Source: Nitrosomonas stercoris (GTDB lineage: Bacteria; Pseudomonadota; Gammaproteobacteria; Burkholderiales; Nitrosomonadaceae). Taken from it: a stretch of 64,000 nucleotides of DNA. Of this stretch, positions 1-8,017 are shown piece by piece. Under the pieces are notes generated by a model. That model saw only the letters and a program-made list of their open reading frames with translations. It had not been told where the DNA came from and did not search any database. The stretch is from positions 806,001-870,000 of the forward strand of contig AP019755.1 of assembly GCA_006742785.1 (NCBI GenBank), in the 5' to 3' direction. Both the position numbers and the translations under genes were made by a program. Position 1 is the first letter of the stretch; every line of letters begins with the position of its first letter.

Positions 1-192
1 TGTGCGCCACTTCGGAAAACTGTCCGGCAACAGACGCCACTGGCAGCCACTCTTGAGCAAATATAGCACCGCACAAAACACCTCGTACAGATCCACGGTG
101 CGCGGACGTGTCTTCTTCCTCGCACCCTCCAACAACAGGCGAACCTGCTCAAATTGTTCTCGACTAATGTCGCTAGGATAGTATTTTCTCAT
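1..192 (-). CDS. IS5-family transposase, N-terminal part (partial)
   Basis: Sixty-four codons read leftward from an ATG at 192 to the window edge without a stop. The protein begins [17 protein letters not shown] and continues with [19 protein letters not shown] and LLPDSFPKW. This is the DUF4096-type N-terminal domain of IS5-family transposases, and the same blocks appear in the transposases at 30084-30882 and 48925-49723. The catalytic DDE part lies outside the window, so it cannot be told whether this copy is intact. A nuclease-type transposase acting on its own element ends is the expected role. Confidence 0.85.
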   Translation of the reverse strand, partial: MRKYYPSDISREQFEQVRLLLEGARKKTRPRTVDLYEVFCAVLYLLKSGCQWRLLPDSFPKWRT

Positions 193-232
193 CCAGAGAG
201 TATCTACCAAAAAAAAGATTTTGAACAGGTTC
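1..232 (-). mobile_element. IS5-like insertion sequence, end fragment at window edge
   Basis: The terminal part of an IS5-type element, running out of the window on the left. The minus strand encodes the N-terminus of an IS5-type transposase, and the element end is marked by a terminal sequence GAACCTGTTCAAAAT (read inward from 232). TAA follows directly at 233-235, matching the TAA target choice of the two other IS5-type copies here. It is related to those 849-bp copies at protein level but clearly diverged from them. Its terminal sequence matches the ends of the 141-bp repeat at 30978-31118 rather than the 849-bp copies, so it belongs to a second IS5-type lineage. Its insertion cut the 5' end of the recombinase gene that follows. 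Confidence 0.85.
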
Positions 233-243
233 TAAGAAAAGAT

Positions 244-1149
244 ATGGAATCTGAAGATAAGGTTGTCTCGCCTCATACATTCAATAATCGATTAGCAACG
301 ATCCGACAGTACTTCGTATGGGAGCTCGATGTTTATATTTCATCTTTACCACTAAGTGATTCCCAATATGAGGTTCTTCAGGCTGCAAGGAAGCGCCTAA
401 TGGGATGGATTGATCGAGCCTTTATAAATACTCCAAGGGCTGGAAGTATTTCGAGGAAGTCTCTAACCAATGACGAAGCCGAGTTCTTACTCCAGTGTCT
501 GAATCCTGAAAGTCCAGATTCGTTTGCGCATTTCGAGCCTGTTAAATTTAGAAACTTCGCGGCGGTGTCTCTGATGCTTAATTGCGGACTTCGCCCTGGG
601 GAATTGCTTAGTTTGCGTGTAGAGGATATTCAGATTGGCTCGATCTCGTCGGTGACTGTTAAAAGAAGATCCCCGGACCCGCTCGACAAGAGAAAGCCAA
701 GGCCCAGTGTCAAGCGCAATGGCAGGGTATTGCCTTTAGAAGGACATCACTTTGTACGAATGCTTGATCGCTACATAGTTGAGTGGAGGGAGGTTTTGGA
801 GCAGAAATCGAGTAAAGAAACCGACTATTTGATCTTAAGTGATGAAGGCGACCCTCTGTCTCATTCGTCCCTTACGCAACTTTTTTCTCGTCTGCGGAGT
901 GAATATTCTGGTTCGCTTCCGGAAATTCTTACACCTAAATCCTTGAGGCATACATTTTCTAGCCGTATGGAGCAGGCGCTCAGGGCGGCAGGCTTGGAAG
1001 AGGAGAGAAGGAAACAGGCCTTAGCTATATTGCGGGGAGATTCAAGTTTGGAGTCCCAATCCGTGTACATTGCTCAAGAGGTTGAAGAGCAGGCTCGTCG
1101 GGCGCTATGTGACTATCAAAAGAAATTGATTGCAGGGTTGAATAAATGA
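244..1149 (+). CDS. Tyrosine recombinase, first of three (5' truncated by IS)
   Basis: Site-specific tyrosine recombinase (phage-integrase family), expected to cut and rejoin DNA during movement of the island. The C-terminal catalytic domain is visible: box I NCGLRPGELLSLR around residue 150, a box II variant KSLRHTFSSR (Lys where His is usual), and a candidate nucleophile Tyr in SQSVYIAQE. The reading frame continues upstream to 154, but those codons are IS-derived; the first ATG beyond the IS end is at 244. The visible N-terminus (HTFNNRLATIRQYFVWEL) starts inside the usual SAM-like DNA-binding domain, so the original start has probably been lost. Its end overlaps the next recombinase by 4 bp (ATGA-type), indicating one operon of recombinases. 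Probably non-functional or altered. Confidence 0.8.
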   Translation: MESEDKVVSPHTFNNRLATIRQYFVWELDVYISSLPLSDSQYEVLQAARKRLMGWIDRAFINTPRAGSISRKSLTNDEAEFLLQCLNPESPDSFAHFEPVKFRNFAAVSLMLNCGLRPGELLSLRVEDIQIGSISSVTVKRRSPDPLDKRKPRPSVKRNGRVLPLEGHHFVRMLDRYIVEWREVLEQKSSKETDYLILSDEGDPLSHSSLTQLFSRLRSEYSGSLPEILTPKSLRHTFSSRMEQALRAAGLEEERRKQALAILRGDSSLESQSVYIAQEVEEQARRALCDYQKKLIAGLNK

Positions 1150-2744
1150 AATTGCTCTTGCATAAAGCGCCCCAGATTTCTGACTCTGCGCTAGAGTTAC
1201 CCTCTCAATTTTTTACTCGAGAGGGTGTAAAAGTTGAGATTACTGGTGATAGATGGACATTTCCTCTTCTGTATCGGCATAGCAGGCTTGATTTTTCTCG
1301 AGTTGAAAACGACACGCTTAAAACTTCGATTAAGCGCTGTATTATTGATCAGGCATCAAGGGTGTCAACTCATGCAGGGTGCCAGTACTGGAGTGATATA
1401 TCCGCTGCAATAGTCTCTTGCCAAAAAAAGCACTCTTTGTTGCCCGACATTTCCGCTGATGAATTTCAAGAACGTCTGATTGCTGTAATGGAAGAGGCAA
1501 TCAGTCAGGCGCGAAATAAGCACAGGCTGTGGGCGTTGTACCGGCCAATTCAGTGGTACATCTGGTGCTCTGAAAACTATTCGGAGCTCGGGTTCTCGAT
1601 AGCCTATGCACAAGAGCTCGATTCTCTAGAAGTTCCAGGCAACCCTAAGGGTGAGGCGGTTCGTCAGGAAGATCCAGAATGTGGGCCATTGCATAGGACG
1701 CTGGAGCTTCAGCCTATAATCAATGCGCTTAAGCAGGATCAAAGTAAAGTCTACGAGCATTTGCAGCAAAAAACAGCTGTGGCTCTATCTATAGCTTTTG
1801 GCCGAAACCCCGCGAATTTAACATTTTTAAAAGAAACTGATTTAGTTAACCTGACACCGGGTTCATCGCCACCGTGTTATGTCTTGAAAATGCCAAGAAT
1901 AAAGAAAAGGCAGTTGGCTCCAAGGGATGACATGATCGATGAGTATTTAGAGCCTGAGATCGCAAAGCACGTTTTGGAGCTTATAGATGCGTCCAAGCAT
2001 AGGAAGCTTCTAATTGAGGTAGATGGAAAGGCAGTAGAAGTCACCAGACCTCTATTTATAAACCCCAGAAAAAATGCTTATGCGATTGATTCAAAGCGTT
2101 GGGATGAGGCTTATAACATGCTGTCCACTGGGATAGCGAACCTTGTGAAAGCTTTTATAAAACGTCACAATATTATCTCGCCGCTTACTGGCGAATTATT
2201 GCATGTCACGCCAAGGCGGCTGCGATATACCTTGGCAACTGGGCTGGCTGCTGAGGGAATCAGTAAGCGTGAGCTGGCCAGAATACTGGACCATACAGAT
2301 ACCCAGCACGTGAATGTCTATTTTGAGATGGCTGGAAAAATAGTTGAACACCTAGACAAAGCAACAGCGAAAGGTTTCTCGAAGTACCTCAGTTTTTTCA
2401 AAGGCAGGCTAATCGATAGTGATGAAGATGCCGTCAATGGTGAACGAGATGACAAGCATCTGACGTTTGTAGATGATCAAAACCCTGTCGATCAAGCGGA
2501 TATTGGTATATGTGGTGAATCCAGTGTCTGCCATCTTGATCCCCCTTACTCGTGTTATTTGTGCCCCAAGTTTCAGCCATATCGTCATGCTGATCATGAG
2601 CATGTCTTGGAATGCCTGCTGGCCGGTCGCGAAGAGCGTTTAAAAAGGTACGAGAATGCGCGATTAGGGATACAGCTTGACGAGGTGATCGCTGCGGTTG
2701 CACAAGTAGCCAAACTCTGTGAGGAAGGGGGGCGCAATGTCTGA
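1146..2744 (+). CDS. Tyrosine recombinase, second of three
   Basis: A 532-residue protein with a C-terminal tyrosine-recombinase domain. Visible elements are a box I variant AFGRNPANLTFLK, box II TPRRLRYTLATGLAAEG, then RELARILDHTDTQHVNVYFE carrying the second His and the candidate Tyr. Beyond the catalytic domain is a Cys-rich tail (CGESSVCHLDPPYSCYLC) that could bind zinc. The long N-terminal half is not recognised. It overlaps the first recombinase at its start and the third at its end (2719-2744), so the three are translated as a coupled set. This layout resembles the multi-recombinase modules of Tn554-like and RIT-type elements; which family it belongs to cannot be fixed by reading alone. 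Confidence 0.8.
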   Translation: MKLLLHKAPQISDSALELPSQFFTREGVKVEITGDRWTFPLLYRHSRLDFSRVENDTLKTSIKRCIIDQASRVSTHAGCQYWSDISAAIVSCQKKHSLLPDISADEFQERLIAVMEEAISQARNKHRLWALYRPIQWYIWCSENYSELGFSIAYAQELDSLEVPGNPKGEAVRQEDPECGPLHRTLELQPIINALKQDQSKVYEHLQQKTAVALSIAFGRNPANLTFLKETDLVNLTPGSSPPCYVLKMPRIKKRQLAPRDDMIDEYLEPEIAKHVLELIDASKHRKLLIEVDGKAVEVTRPLFINPRKNAYAIDSKRWDEAYNMLSTGIANLVKAFIKRHNIISPLTGELLHVTPRRLRYTLATGLAAEGISKRELARILDHTDTQHVNVYFEMAGKIVEHLDKATAKGFSKYLSFFKGRLIDSDEDAVNGERDDKHLTFVDDQNPVDQADIGICGESSVCHLDPPYSCYLCPKFQPYRHADHEHVLECLLAGREERLKRYENARLGIQLDEVIAAVAQVAKLCEEGGRNV

Positions 2745-4746
2745 TCGTCGCTCTAATCGCAAGGCCAAGGTCGTCTCTTTCGTTGATCGTCTGGAGCGTG
2801 ACAGGAATGAAAACCTCAAATCTTTAGTCAGCAAAGCAAAGCTAATGAAGCTGGAAGGGTTTGAGTCGGTTGTTTGGGAGGACCCCGAGTGGCAAGTCGA
2901 TGCAGGTCGCCTAGTCAAGTTAACTGGTAAAAATACGAAATCAGCCTCTTTTGGTTTTTCGCTATCTCCGAAGCTGGGTTCAGCGCCATTAGACGGTTGC
3001 TGGGAGCTGGTTGCCAAAGCATTGTTTGTTCTCAGGTTCCACAGAAAATATCAATCAGCACCGAATCAGCGCAGTTTCATTACCGCTATTGGATATGTCT
3101 CATTTGCAGCTAAACAGCTAGGGCAGGAATTAGTTGGGCTTACGCCAGAGGCTCTGGATAATGCGTCTGGTTTAATTTCAAAACACTACAGTGAAACCAC
3201 TGCCTACAACCTTCACAAGCATGTTGCAGAGTTCGCAGCGCATTGTGATTCGAATGGTCTATGTCGGGTTTTATTTCAGTACAAATACGCCAAAATGAAG
3301 CGTCCCGCGAGCACGGGGGGAATAAATCATAAAAGGTTAGATGATCCTGAGGTTCTGGAGACGAGGTCGGACAAACTTGTCGATCCCGCTGTGTTTCGAG
3401 TCATGGGCGAACTCTACTTAAACGTTCCCAAAGAGCATAAGTATCGCTTCTATATTCTGATGTTGACGCTACTTGCTTGCACAGGAAGGCGATTCAGTGA
3501 GATTTCACTATTACCAAATCAGCAATTGTCTTCTGATGAAGATGGTAACGCCTATATCGAATACTTCCCGAGGAAAGCTAGCCGAGGAGATGTATTTACG
3601 CCAAAGCGTAGGCTGTACTTGCCGTCAGAGGTAAGCTCTATTGTTGGCGATGTGCTCATTGAGATAGCAGAAATTACCGCAAAAGAGCGGGCGACAGCAG
3701 AAGAAATGCAAAAAACTGGGGGGCCTGACCTAAGGTTTTTGGACAGCATCTCGGAAGATAAAAAGCTATATGCGGCTGATTTAACTGAATTGGGGATCAG
3801 TCATACTCTTTTGGGCACAATTGGCTGGCTCAGGAAGCAAAACCTTGCGTGGCCAGATCATAGCGCGTTAACCAAGCAGGGAATTAAGCCTGCAAACCCC
3901 ATTTTTTACACTTACAAAAGTGGATTGGTTGAATACTGTTTCCGTGATTTCTCGGAAGCATATTTATCGGCTCTCCATACGGATCAATTTGGCAAAGAAT
4001 ACTACCTAAAAGATCTTTTATTCATTCGTTCTCTTGGACTTTCCAGCGGAAGCTACGCTCATTGGCTGGCCACAAGTTGTAGCCAGTCCATGTTTACTAC
4101 ATTTCTCCGCTATTTCCCTGCGCTCGCCGCCGAATACGCCTCCAGCAGTATCGAGGTGGGCTTCACCAGTCATCACTTCCGCCATACGCTCAATACTCTG
4201 CTTGATGAGGGCGGGTTAAGTGACCTGCTGCAAACTGAATGGTTTGGTCGAACCAACCCAAGAGACACCAAAGCCTATCAGCATACATCCCGCGAAAAAC
4301 GAGCACTGATGCTCCGTGAAGACATCAAAAAAGGCTTGGTTGGAGGCCAGTTAGCTGAGCAAATCAAAGTGGTTCCGGTAGAAGTCCAGGATGCCATTCT
4401 GAAAGCGCGAATTCAGGCCGTACATGATGTCGGCACGGGTATCTGTATCCACAATTTCTCTCAGACACCCTGCGAGCGCCATTTGCAATGCTCGGCGGAC
4501 TGCAAAGACTATGTGTGGGCTAAGGATGATAAGGGGCGTCTGGACGAGCAGAAGCGCCAGTATGCTCTTACTGCGCTCGCACGAAAAAATGCTGAAAAGC
4601 AGTTGGATAGCACTAAGCCGAAAAAGAGTGCTGACTGGCTAGCACACAACGATAAAAAACTAAAAACACTGGCGTCCCAACTGGCCGCCAATGGGGTGGA
4701 GCACTTTGATCCCGAACAATATTTACACGAGGTAGAGCATGGTTAA
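2719..4746 (+). CDS. Tyrosine recombinase, third of three
   Basis: A 675-residue recombinase, longer than a typical integrase and comparable to TnpB of Tn554 (about 630 aa). The catalytic core is clear: LLACTGRRFSEISLLP (box I Arg), TSHHFRHTLNTLLDEGG (HxxRH), LLQTEWFGRTN and KAYQHTSREK with the candidate nucleophile Tyr. The C-terminal part holds a Cys cluster (GICIHNFSQTPCERHLQC), matching the Cys-rich tail of the second recombinase. The start at 2719 overlaps the preceding gene by 26 bp; an ATG at 2737 is an alternative that fits the sequence MSDRRSNRKAK. The end overlaps the small partner gene by 8 bp. All catalytic positions look intact. Confidence 0.85.
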   Translation: MRKGGAMSDRRSNRKAKVVSFVDRLERDRNENLKSLVSKAKLMKLEGFESVVWEDPEWQVDAGRLVKLTGKNTKSASFGFSLSPKLGSAPLDGCWELVAKALFVLRFHRKYQSAPNQRSFITAIGYVSFAAKQLGQELVGLTPEALDNASGLISKHYSETTAYNLHKHVAEFAAHCDSNGLCRVLFQYKYAKMKRPASTGGINHKRLDDPEVLETRSDKLVDPAVFRVMGELYLNVPKEHKYRFYILMLTLLACTGRRFSEISLLPNQQLSSDEDGNAYIEYFPRKASRGDVFTPKRRLYLPSEVSSIVGDVLIEIAEITAKERATAEEMQKTGGPDLRFLDSISEDKKLYAADLTELGISHTLLGTIGWLRKQNLAWPDHSALTKQGIKPANPIFYTYKSGLVEYCFRDFSEAYLSALHTDQFGKEYYLKDLLFIRSLGLSSGSYAHWLATSCSQSMFTTFLRYFPALAAEYASSSIEVGFTSHHFRHTLNTLLDEGGLSDLLQTEWFGRTNPRDTKAYQHTSREKRALMLREDIKKGLVGGQLAEQIKVVPVEVQDAILKARIQAVHDVGTGICIHNFSQTPCERHLQCSADCKDYVWAKDDKGRLDEQKRQYALTALARKNAEKQLDSTKPKKSADWLAHNDKKLKTLASQLAANGVEHFDPEQYLHEVEHG

Positions 4747-5215
4747 GCGCTTCAGACGCATGTCCGACAGCGACATCAATACAATCGTTGCTGACTTGGA
4801 TCGCTGGGCACTGGGCGAGCTTGGGTCAAAACTAACCTGGGCTGTGCTAGAAGAACGCTTTGGCTTTAGTCGCCAGTCGCTCCAGGCTAAATCTGAGATC
4901 AAGGCCGCCTATGACAACGCCAAACGAGCACTGTCGGGCGGATTGGTGAAAACCAAAGAACAGGCTACTAAAAAGGCCGAAGAGCTTCAGGTAGAGGTGG
5001 ATCGCCTCAAGGCGGAGCTAGAGGCCTACAAGCGAAAGGAAGAGCAATGGCTGCGCCGCTGGCAGCAAGTCGCTTTTCATGTGCGGCAGAAAGGCATACA
5101 GATGGCAAGCGTTGATAAAGCCCCGCCAGTAGGGGCTGATTTGCCCTCGAATACTGAAACCGCGCAGATTCTCCGGCTGTTTGATAAAGCGATACCGCCA
5201 TCCGGGAGGATCTAA
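4739..5215 (+). CDS. Small coiled-coil partner of the recombinases (TnpC/DUF6262-like)
   Basis: A 158-residue protein whose middle (EQATKKAEELQVEVDRLKAELEAYKRKEEQWLRRWQ, roughly residues 60-105, shown here in part) is a strong coiled coil. The N-terminus looks like a small helical DNA-binding domain (ALGELGSKLTWAVLEERFGFSRQSL). It overlaps the third recombinase. In Tn554-type elements a small TnpC protein follows the two recombinases and helps set orientation and efficiency of transposition; position and shape suggest the same here. That assignment is inference from context and architecture, not from a recognised catalytic motif. Confidence 0.65.
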   Translation: MVKRFRRMSDSDINTIVADLDRWALGELGSKLTWAVLEERFGFSRQSLQAKSEIKAAYDNAKRALSGGLVKTKEQATKKAEELQVEVDRLKAELEAYKRKEEQWLRRWQQVAFHVRQKGIQMASVDKAPPVGADLPSNTETAQILRLFDKAIPPSGRI

Positions 5216-5231
5216 AGGCATGATGTAAAAA

Positions 5232-5292
5232 GGAATTGCTATTCTATGACTTGCTATATAATTTAGCTAAATTATATAGCAGTCACAATTCC
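5232..5292. promoter_or_regulatory. Nested inverted repeat with a perfect 30-bp palindrome (candidate operator)
   Basis: Positions 5252-5281 form a perfect 30-bp palindrome centred on TTTAGCTAAA. Outside it GACT/AGTC extends the symmetry with one bulged base, and GGAATTG (5232-5238) pairs with CAATTCC (5286-5292). The block is very AT-rich and lies 12 bp before the start codon of the small HTH-like gene that heads the restriction operon. A dimeric repressor or controller protein binding here, probably the product of that gene, is the simplest reading. There is no T-run after it, so it does not look like an ordinary terminator. Confidence 0.7.
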
Positions 5293-5304
5293 ATAGGCTA
5301 AAAA

Positions 5305-5544
5305 ATGAACGAATGCGAAATTTACGTACACATCAAACAAGCCTTGTTAGATGCACCTCGTAACCAGTACACCGCTGAGCTCCACTTGCAAATGATCAAG
5401 TATGCTGACGAGTTGAAGAACATTACAGCGAAAGAGTTCTGTGAAGGAGTCGGCTTGCGAAGTAGCTTCGGTACCGAATTTAGCAAAATGCGCAATCTGA
5501 CTCAGCGCCTGAAAGCGGCCGGGCTCGATACAGCCAAGCTATAA
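5305..5544 (+). CDS. Small HTH-like regulator at head of restriction operon
   Basis: A 79-residue, mainly helical protein: an N-terminal helix (NECEIYVHIKQALLDAP), then helices around ITAKEFCEGVGL and FGTEFSKMRNLTQRLKAAGL, which fit a compact helix-turn-helix-like fold. Short proteins of this sort are common immediately upstream of hsdM in Type I systems and are usually annotated as transcription factors. It lies between the strong palindrome at 5232-5292 and hsdM (52 bp gap), the placement expected of an autoregulator that delays restriction until methylation is established. The family resemblance is from memory; the regulatory role is inferred. Confidence 0.6.
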   Translation: MNECEIYVHIKQALLDAPRNQYTAELHLQMIKYADELKNITAKEFCEGVGLRSSFGTEFSKMRNLTQRLKAAGLDTAKL

Positions 5545-5596
5545 CAACTCAAATTTAATCGTGCCGGACCAATGCTCGGTACTGTAAGGAACAACC

Positions 5597-8017
5597 ATGG
5601 CCATTAAGAAAACCGAACTTTACTCCTCCCTTTGGGCCAGCTGCGATGAACTACGCGGCGGTATGGATGCAAGCCAGTACAAAGACTATGTACTGACCAT
5701 GCTCTTTATGAAGTACGTCTCCGATAAATACAAAGGCGACCCTTACGGCATGATCGTGGTGCCACAAGGTGCCAGTTTTGACGATATGGTTGCCTTGAAA
5801 GGCGACAAAGAAATCGGCGATAAAATCAATAAAATCATCAGCGCGCTGGCCGAAGAAAACGACCTCAAAGGTGTCATCGACGTTGCCGACTTTAACGACG
5901 AAGACAAGCTCGGCAAAGGCAAAGAGATGATCGACCGTCTGTCTAAGCTGATCGGTATCTTTGAAGGGCTAGACCTATCTGCCAACCGCGCCGATGGCGA
6001 TGACCTACTGGGTGATGCTTACGAATACCTAATGCGCCACTTTTCTACTGAATCGGGCAAGTCCAAAGGACAGTTTTATACGCCATCGGAAGTGTCACGC
6101 ATCCTCTCTAAAGTCATTGGTATTGATAGCAATACTCCGCAAGATGCCACTGTTTATGACCCAACCTGTGGTTCAGGCTCGCTGTTGCTAAAAGCCAGTG
6201 ATGAAGCGCCGCGTGGCTTGAGTATTTTTGGCCAGGAGATGGACAACGCCACCAGTGCCTTGGCGCGTATGAACATGATCCTGCACAACAACGCCACCGC
6301 CAAAATCTGGAAAGGCAACACCATTGCTGACCCGCAATGGAAAGAGGCAAACGGCCAACTTAAGACCTTTGACTTCGCCGTGGCCAACCCGCCGTTTTCC
6401 AATAAAAACTGGACCAGCGGCATTAACCCGAACGACGACGAGTTTGGCCGTTTTGTGTGGGGCATTCCACCCGAGAAAAATGGCGACTACACCTTTTTAC
6501 TGCACATCATTAAAAGCCTAAAAAGCACCGGTAAAGGCGCGGTTATTCTGCCTCACGGCGTATTGTTCCGTGGCAATGCCGAAGCCCGTATTCGTGAAAA
6601 CCTCATCAAGCAAGGTTATATCAAAGGCATAATCGGTTTACCGGCCAACCTGTTTTACGGCACCGGGATTCCTGCCTGTATTATCGTGATTGATAAAGAG
6701 CACGCGAACGCTCGCAGCGGCATCTTTATGGTCGATGCCAGCAAAGGCTTTATCAAAGACGGCAATAAAAACCGCCTGCGCAGCCAAGATATTCATAAAA
6801 TCGTTGATGTCTTTACCAAGCAGCTAGAACTGCCGCGCTATTCGCGTATGGTGCCGTTCAGTGAAATCGCCACTAACGACTACAACCTCAATATTCCGCG
6901 TTATATCGACTCCAGCGAACCGGAAGACCTGCACGATTTAAGCGCCCATCTGCAAGGCGGTATTCCAAACCGCGACATCGATGCCTTAGAGCGCTTCTGG
7001 CAAGTCTTCCCGAGTATTCGCGCCTCCTTGTTTGAGCCTGCCCGTGAAGGTTACAGCAAAGCCTTGGTCAAAGCCTCCGAGGTGAAAAGCACCATCCTTA
7101 ACCATAACGAGTTCAAAACCTTTGCCGCACAAAGCCTAGTGCCCTTTACAGAATGGGCGCAGCGTTCAAACCTCCACGCCATAGCGCAAGATGAATCGCC
7201 AAAACAGATTATCCATCGTATCAGCGAAGACCTGTTACAAAGCTATGCGCAAACGCCACTGCTGAGTAAATACGACATCTACCAGATCCTGATGGACTAC
7301 TGGGAAGAGGTGATGCAAGACGATGTGTACGTGCTAGTGCAAGACGGCTGGCCAGCGGGAAAAGTGCTGCGTGAGTTGGTCGTTAAAAAAGGTGAAAAGC
7401 TTAAAGAAACGCCTGACCTAACCATCGGCAAAGCCAAATACAAAGCCGAACTTATTCCTCCGGCGCTCATCGTGGCGCGCTTTTTTGCCGCTGAACAAGC
7501 CAAAGTGGATAGCCTGCAATCGCTACTTGATAGCGCCAACCAAGCGTTAGAAAGCTTTATAGAAGAAAACAGCGGCGAAGACGGTTTTCTGAATGATGCG
7601 CTGAACGACAAAGATAAAGTCACCAAAGCCACAGTCACGGCACGTTTGAAAATCGCCACCGACCCAGATGAAAAAGCCGCGCTAAAACAAGCCAAAAAAC
7701 TCTTTGATGCCGAGGCCGATGCCAAAAAAGCCCTAAAAGAAGCACAAGAAGCGCTCGATTTAGCGGTGTTTAAGCAATACCCCAAACTCAGCACCGATGA
7801 GATCAAATCCCTGATTGTGGGCGACAAATGGCTGGCAACGCTTGAAAGTAATATCGTCGCGGAAATCGAGCGAGTTACCCAGCAACTGGCCAATCGTGTC
7901 AAAGAGTTGGAAGAGCGCTACAGCGAGCCGCTGCCTGCCCTTACCCAATCCGTTGAAAACCTGAGTGATAAAGTGGCGGGTCACCTTAAGGCCATGGGCT
8001 TGGAGTGGGCGTTATGA
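5597..8017 (+). CDS. hsdM: Type I restriction-modification DNA methyltransferase subunit
   Basis: N6-adenine methyltransferase subunit of a Type I system; with HsdS it methylates the recognition site and with HsdR it restricts unmodified DNA. The N-terminal HsdM_N helical domain (LWASCDELRGGMDASQYKDY) is followed by the SAM-binding motif DPTCGSGSLLLKA near residue 188 and the catalytic NPPFS near residue 264. At 806 residues it is longer than classical HsdM (about 500-550). The extra C-terminal portion is helical and charged, rich in Lys, Ala and Asp, with a coiled-coil character (residues about 640-800). The gene overlaps hsdS by 13 bp. Catalytic motifs are intact, so it is likely active. 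Confidence 0.95.
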   Translation: MAIKKTELYSSLWASCDELRGGMDASQYKDYVLTMLFMKYVSDKYKGDPYGMIVVPQGASFDDMVALKGDKEIGDKINKIISALAEENDLKGVIDVADFNDEDKLGKGKEMIDRLSKLIGIFEGLDLSANRADGDDLLGDAYEYLMRHFSTESGKSKGQFYTPSEVSRILSKVIGIDSNTPQDATVYDPTCGSGSLLLKASDEAPRGLSIFGQEMDNATSALARMNMILHNNATAKIWKGNTIADPQWKEANGQLKTFDFAVANPPFSNKNWTSGINPNDDEFGRFVWGIPPEKNGDYTFLLHIIKSLKSTGKGAVILPHGVLFRGNAEARIRENLIKQGYIKGIIGLPANLFYGTGIPACIIVIDKEHANARSGIFMVDASKGFIKDGNKNRLRSQDIHKIVDVFTKQLELPRYSRMVPFSEIATNDYNLNIPRYIDSSEPEDLHDLSAHLQGGIPNRDIDALERFWQVFPSIRASLFEPAREGYSKALVKASEVKSTILNHNEFKTFAAQSLVPFTEWAQRSNLHAIAQDESPKQIIHRISEDLLQSYAQTPLLSKYDIYQILMDYWEEVMQDDVYVLVQDGWPAGKVLRELVVKKGEKLKETPDLTIGKAKYKAELIPPALIVARFFAAEQAKVDSLQSLLDSANQALESFIEENSGEDGFLNDALNDKDKVTKATVTARLKIATDPDEKAALKQAKKLFDAEADAKKALKEAQEALDLAVFKQYPKLSTDEIKSLIVGDKWLATLESNIVAEIERVTQQLANRVKELEERYSEPLPALTQSVENLSDKVAGHLKAMGLEWAL

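Noticed and set aside
154-243. Start of the first recombinase at 154
   Set aside because: These codons lie within the IS5-like fragment that ends at 232, so the ATG at 154 is an artefact of the insertion.
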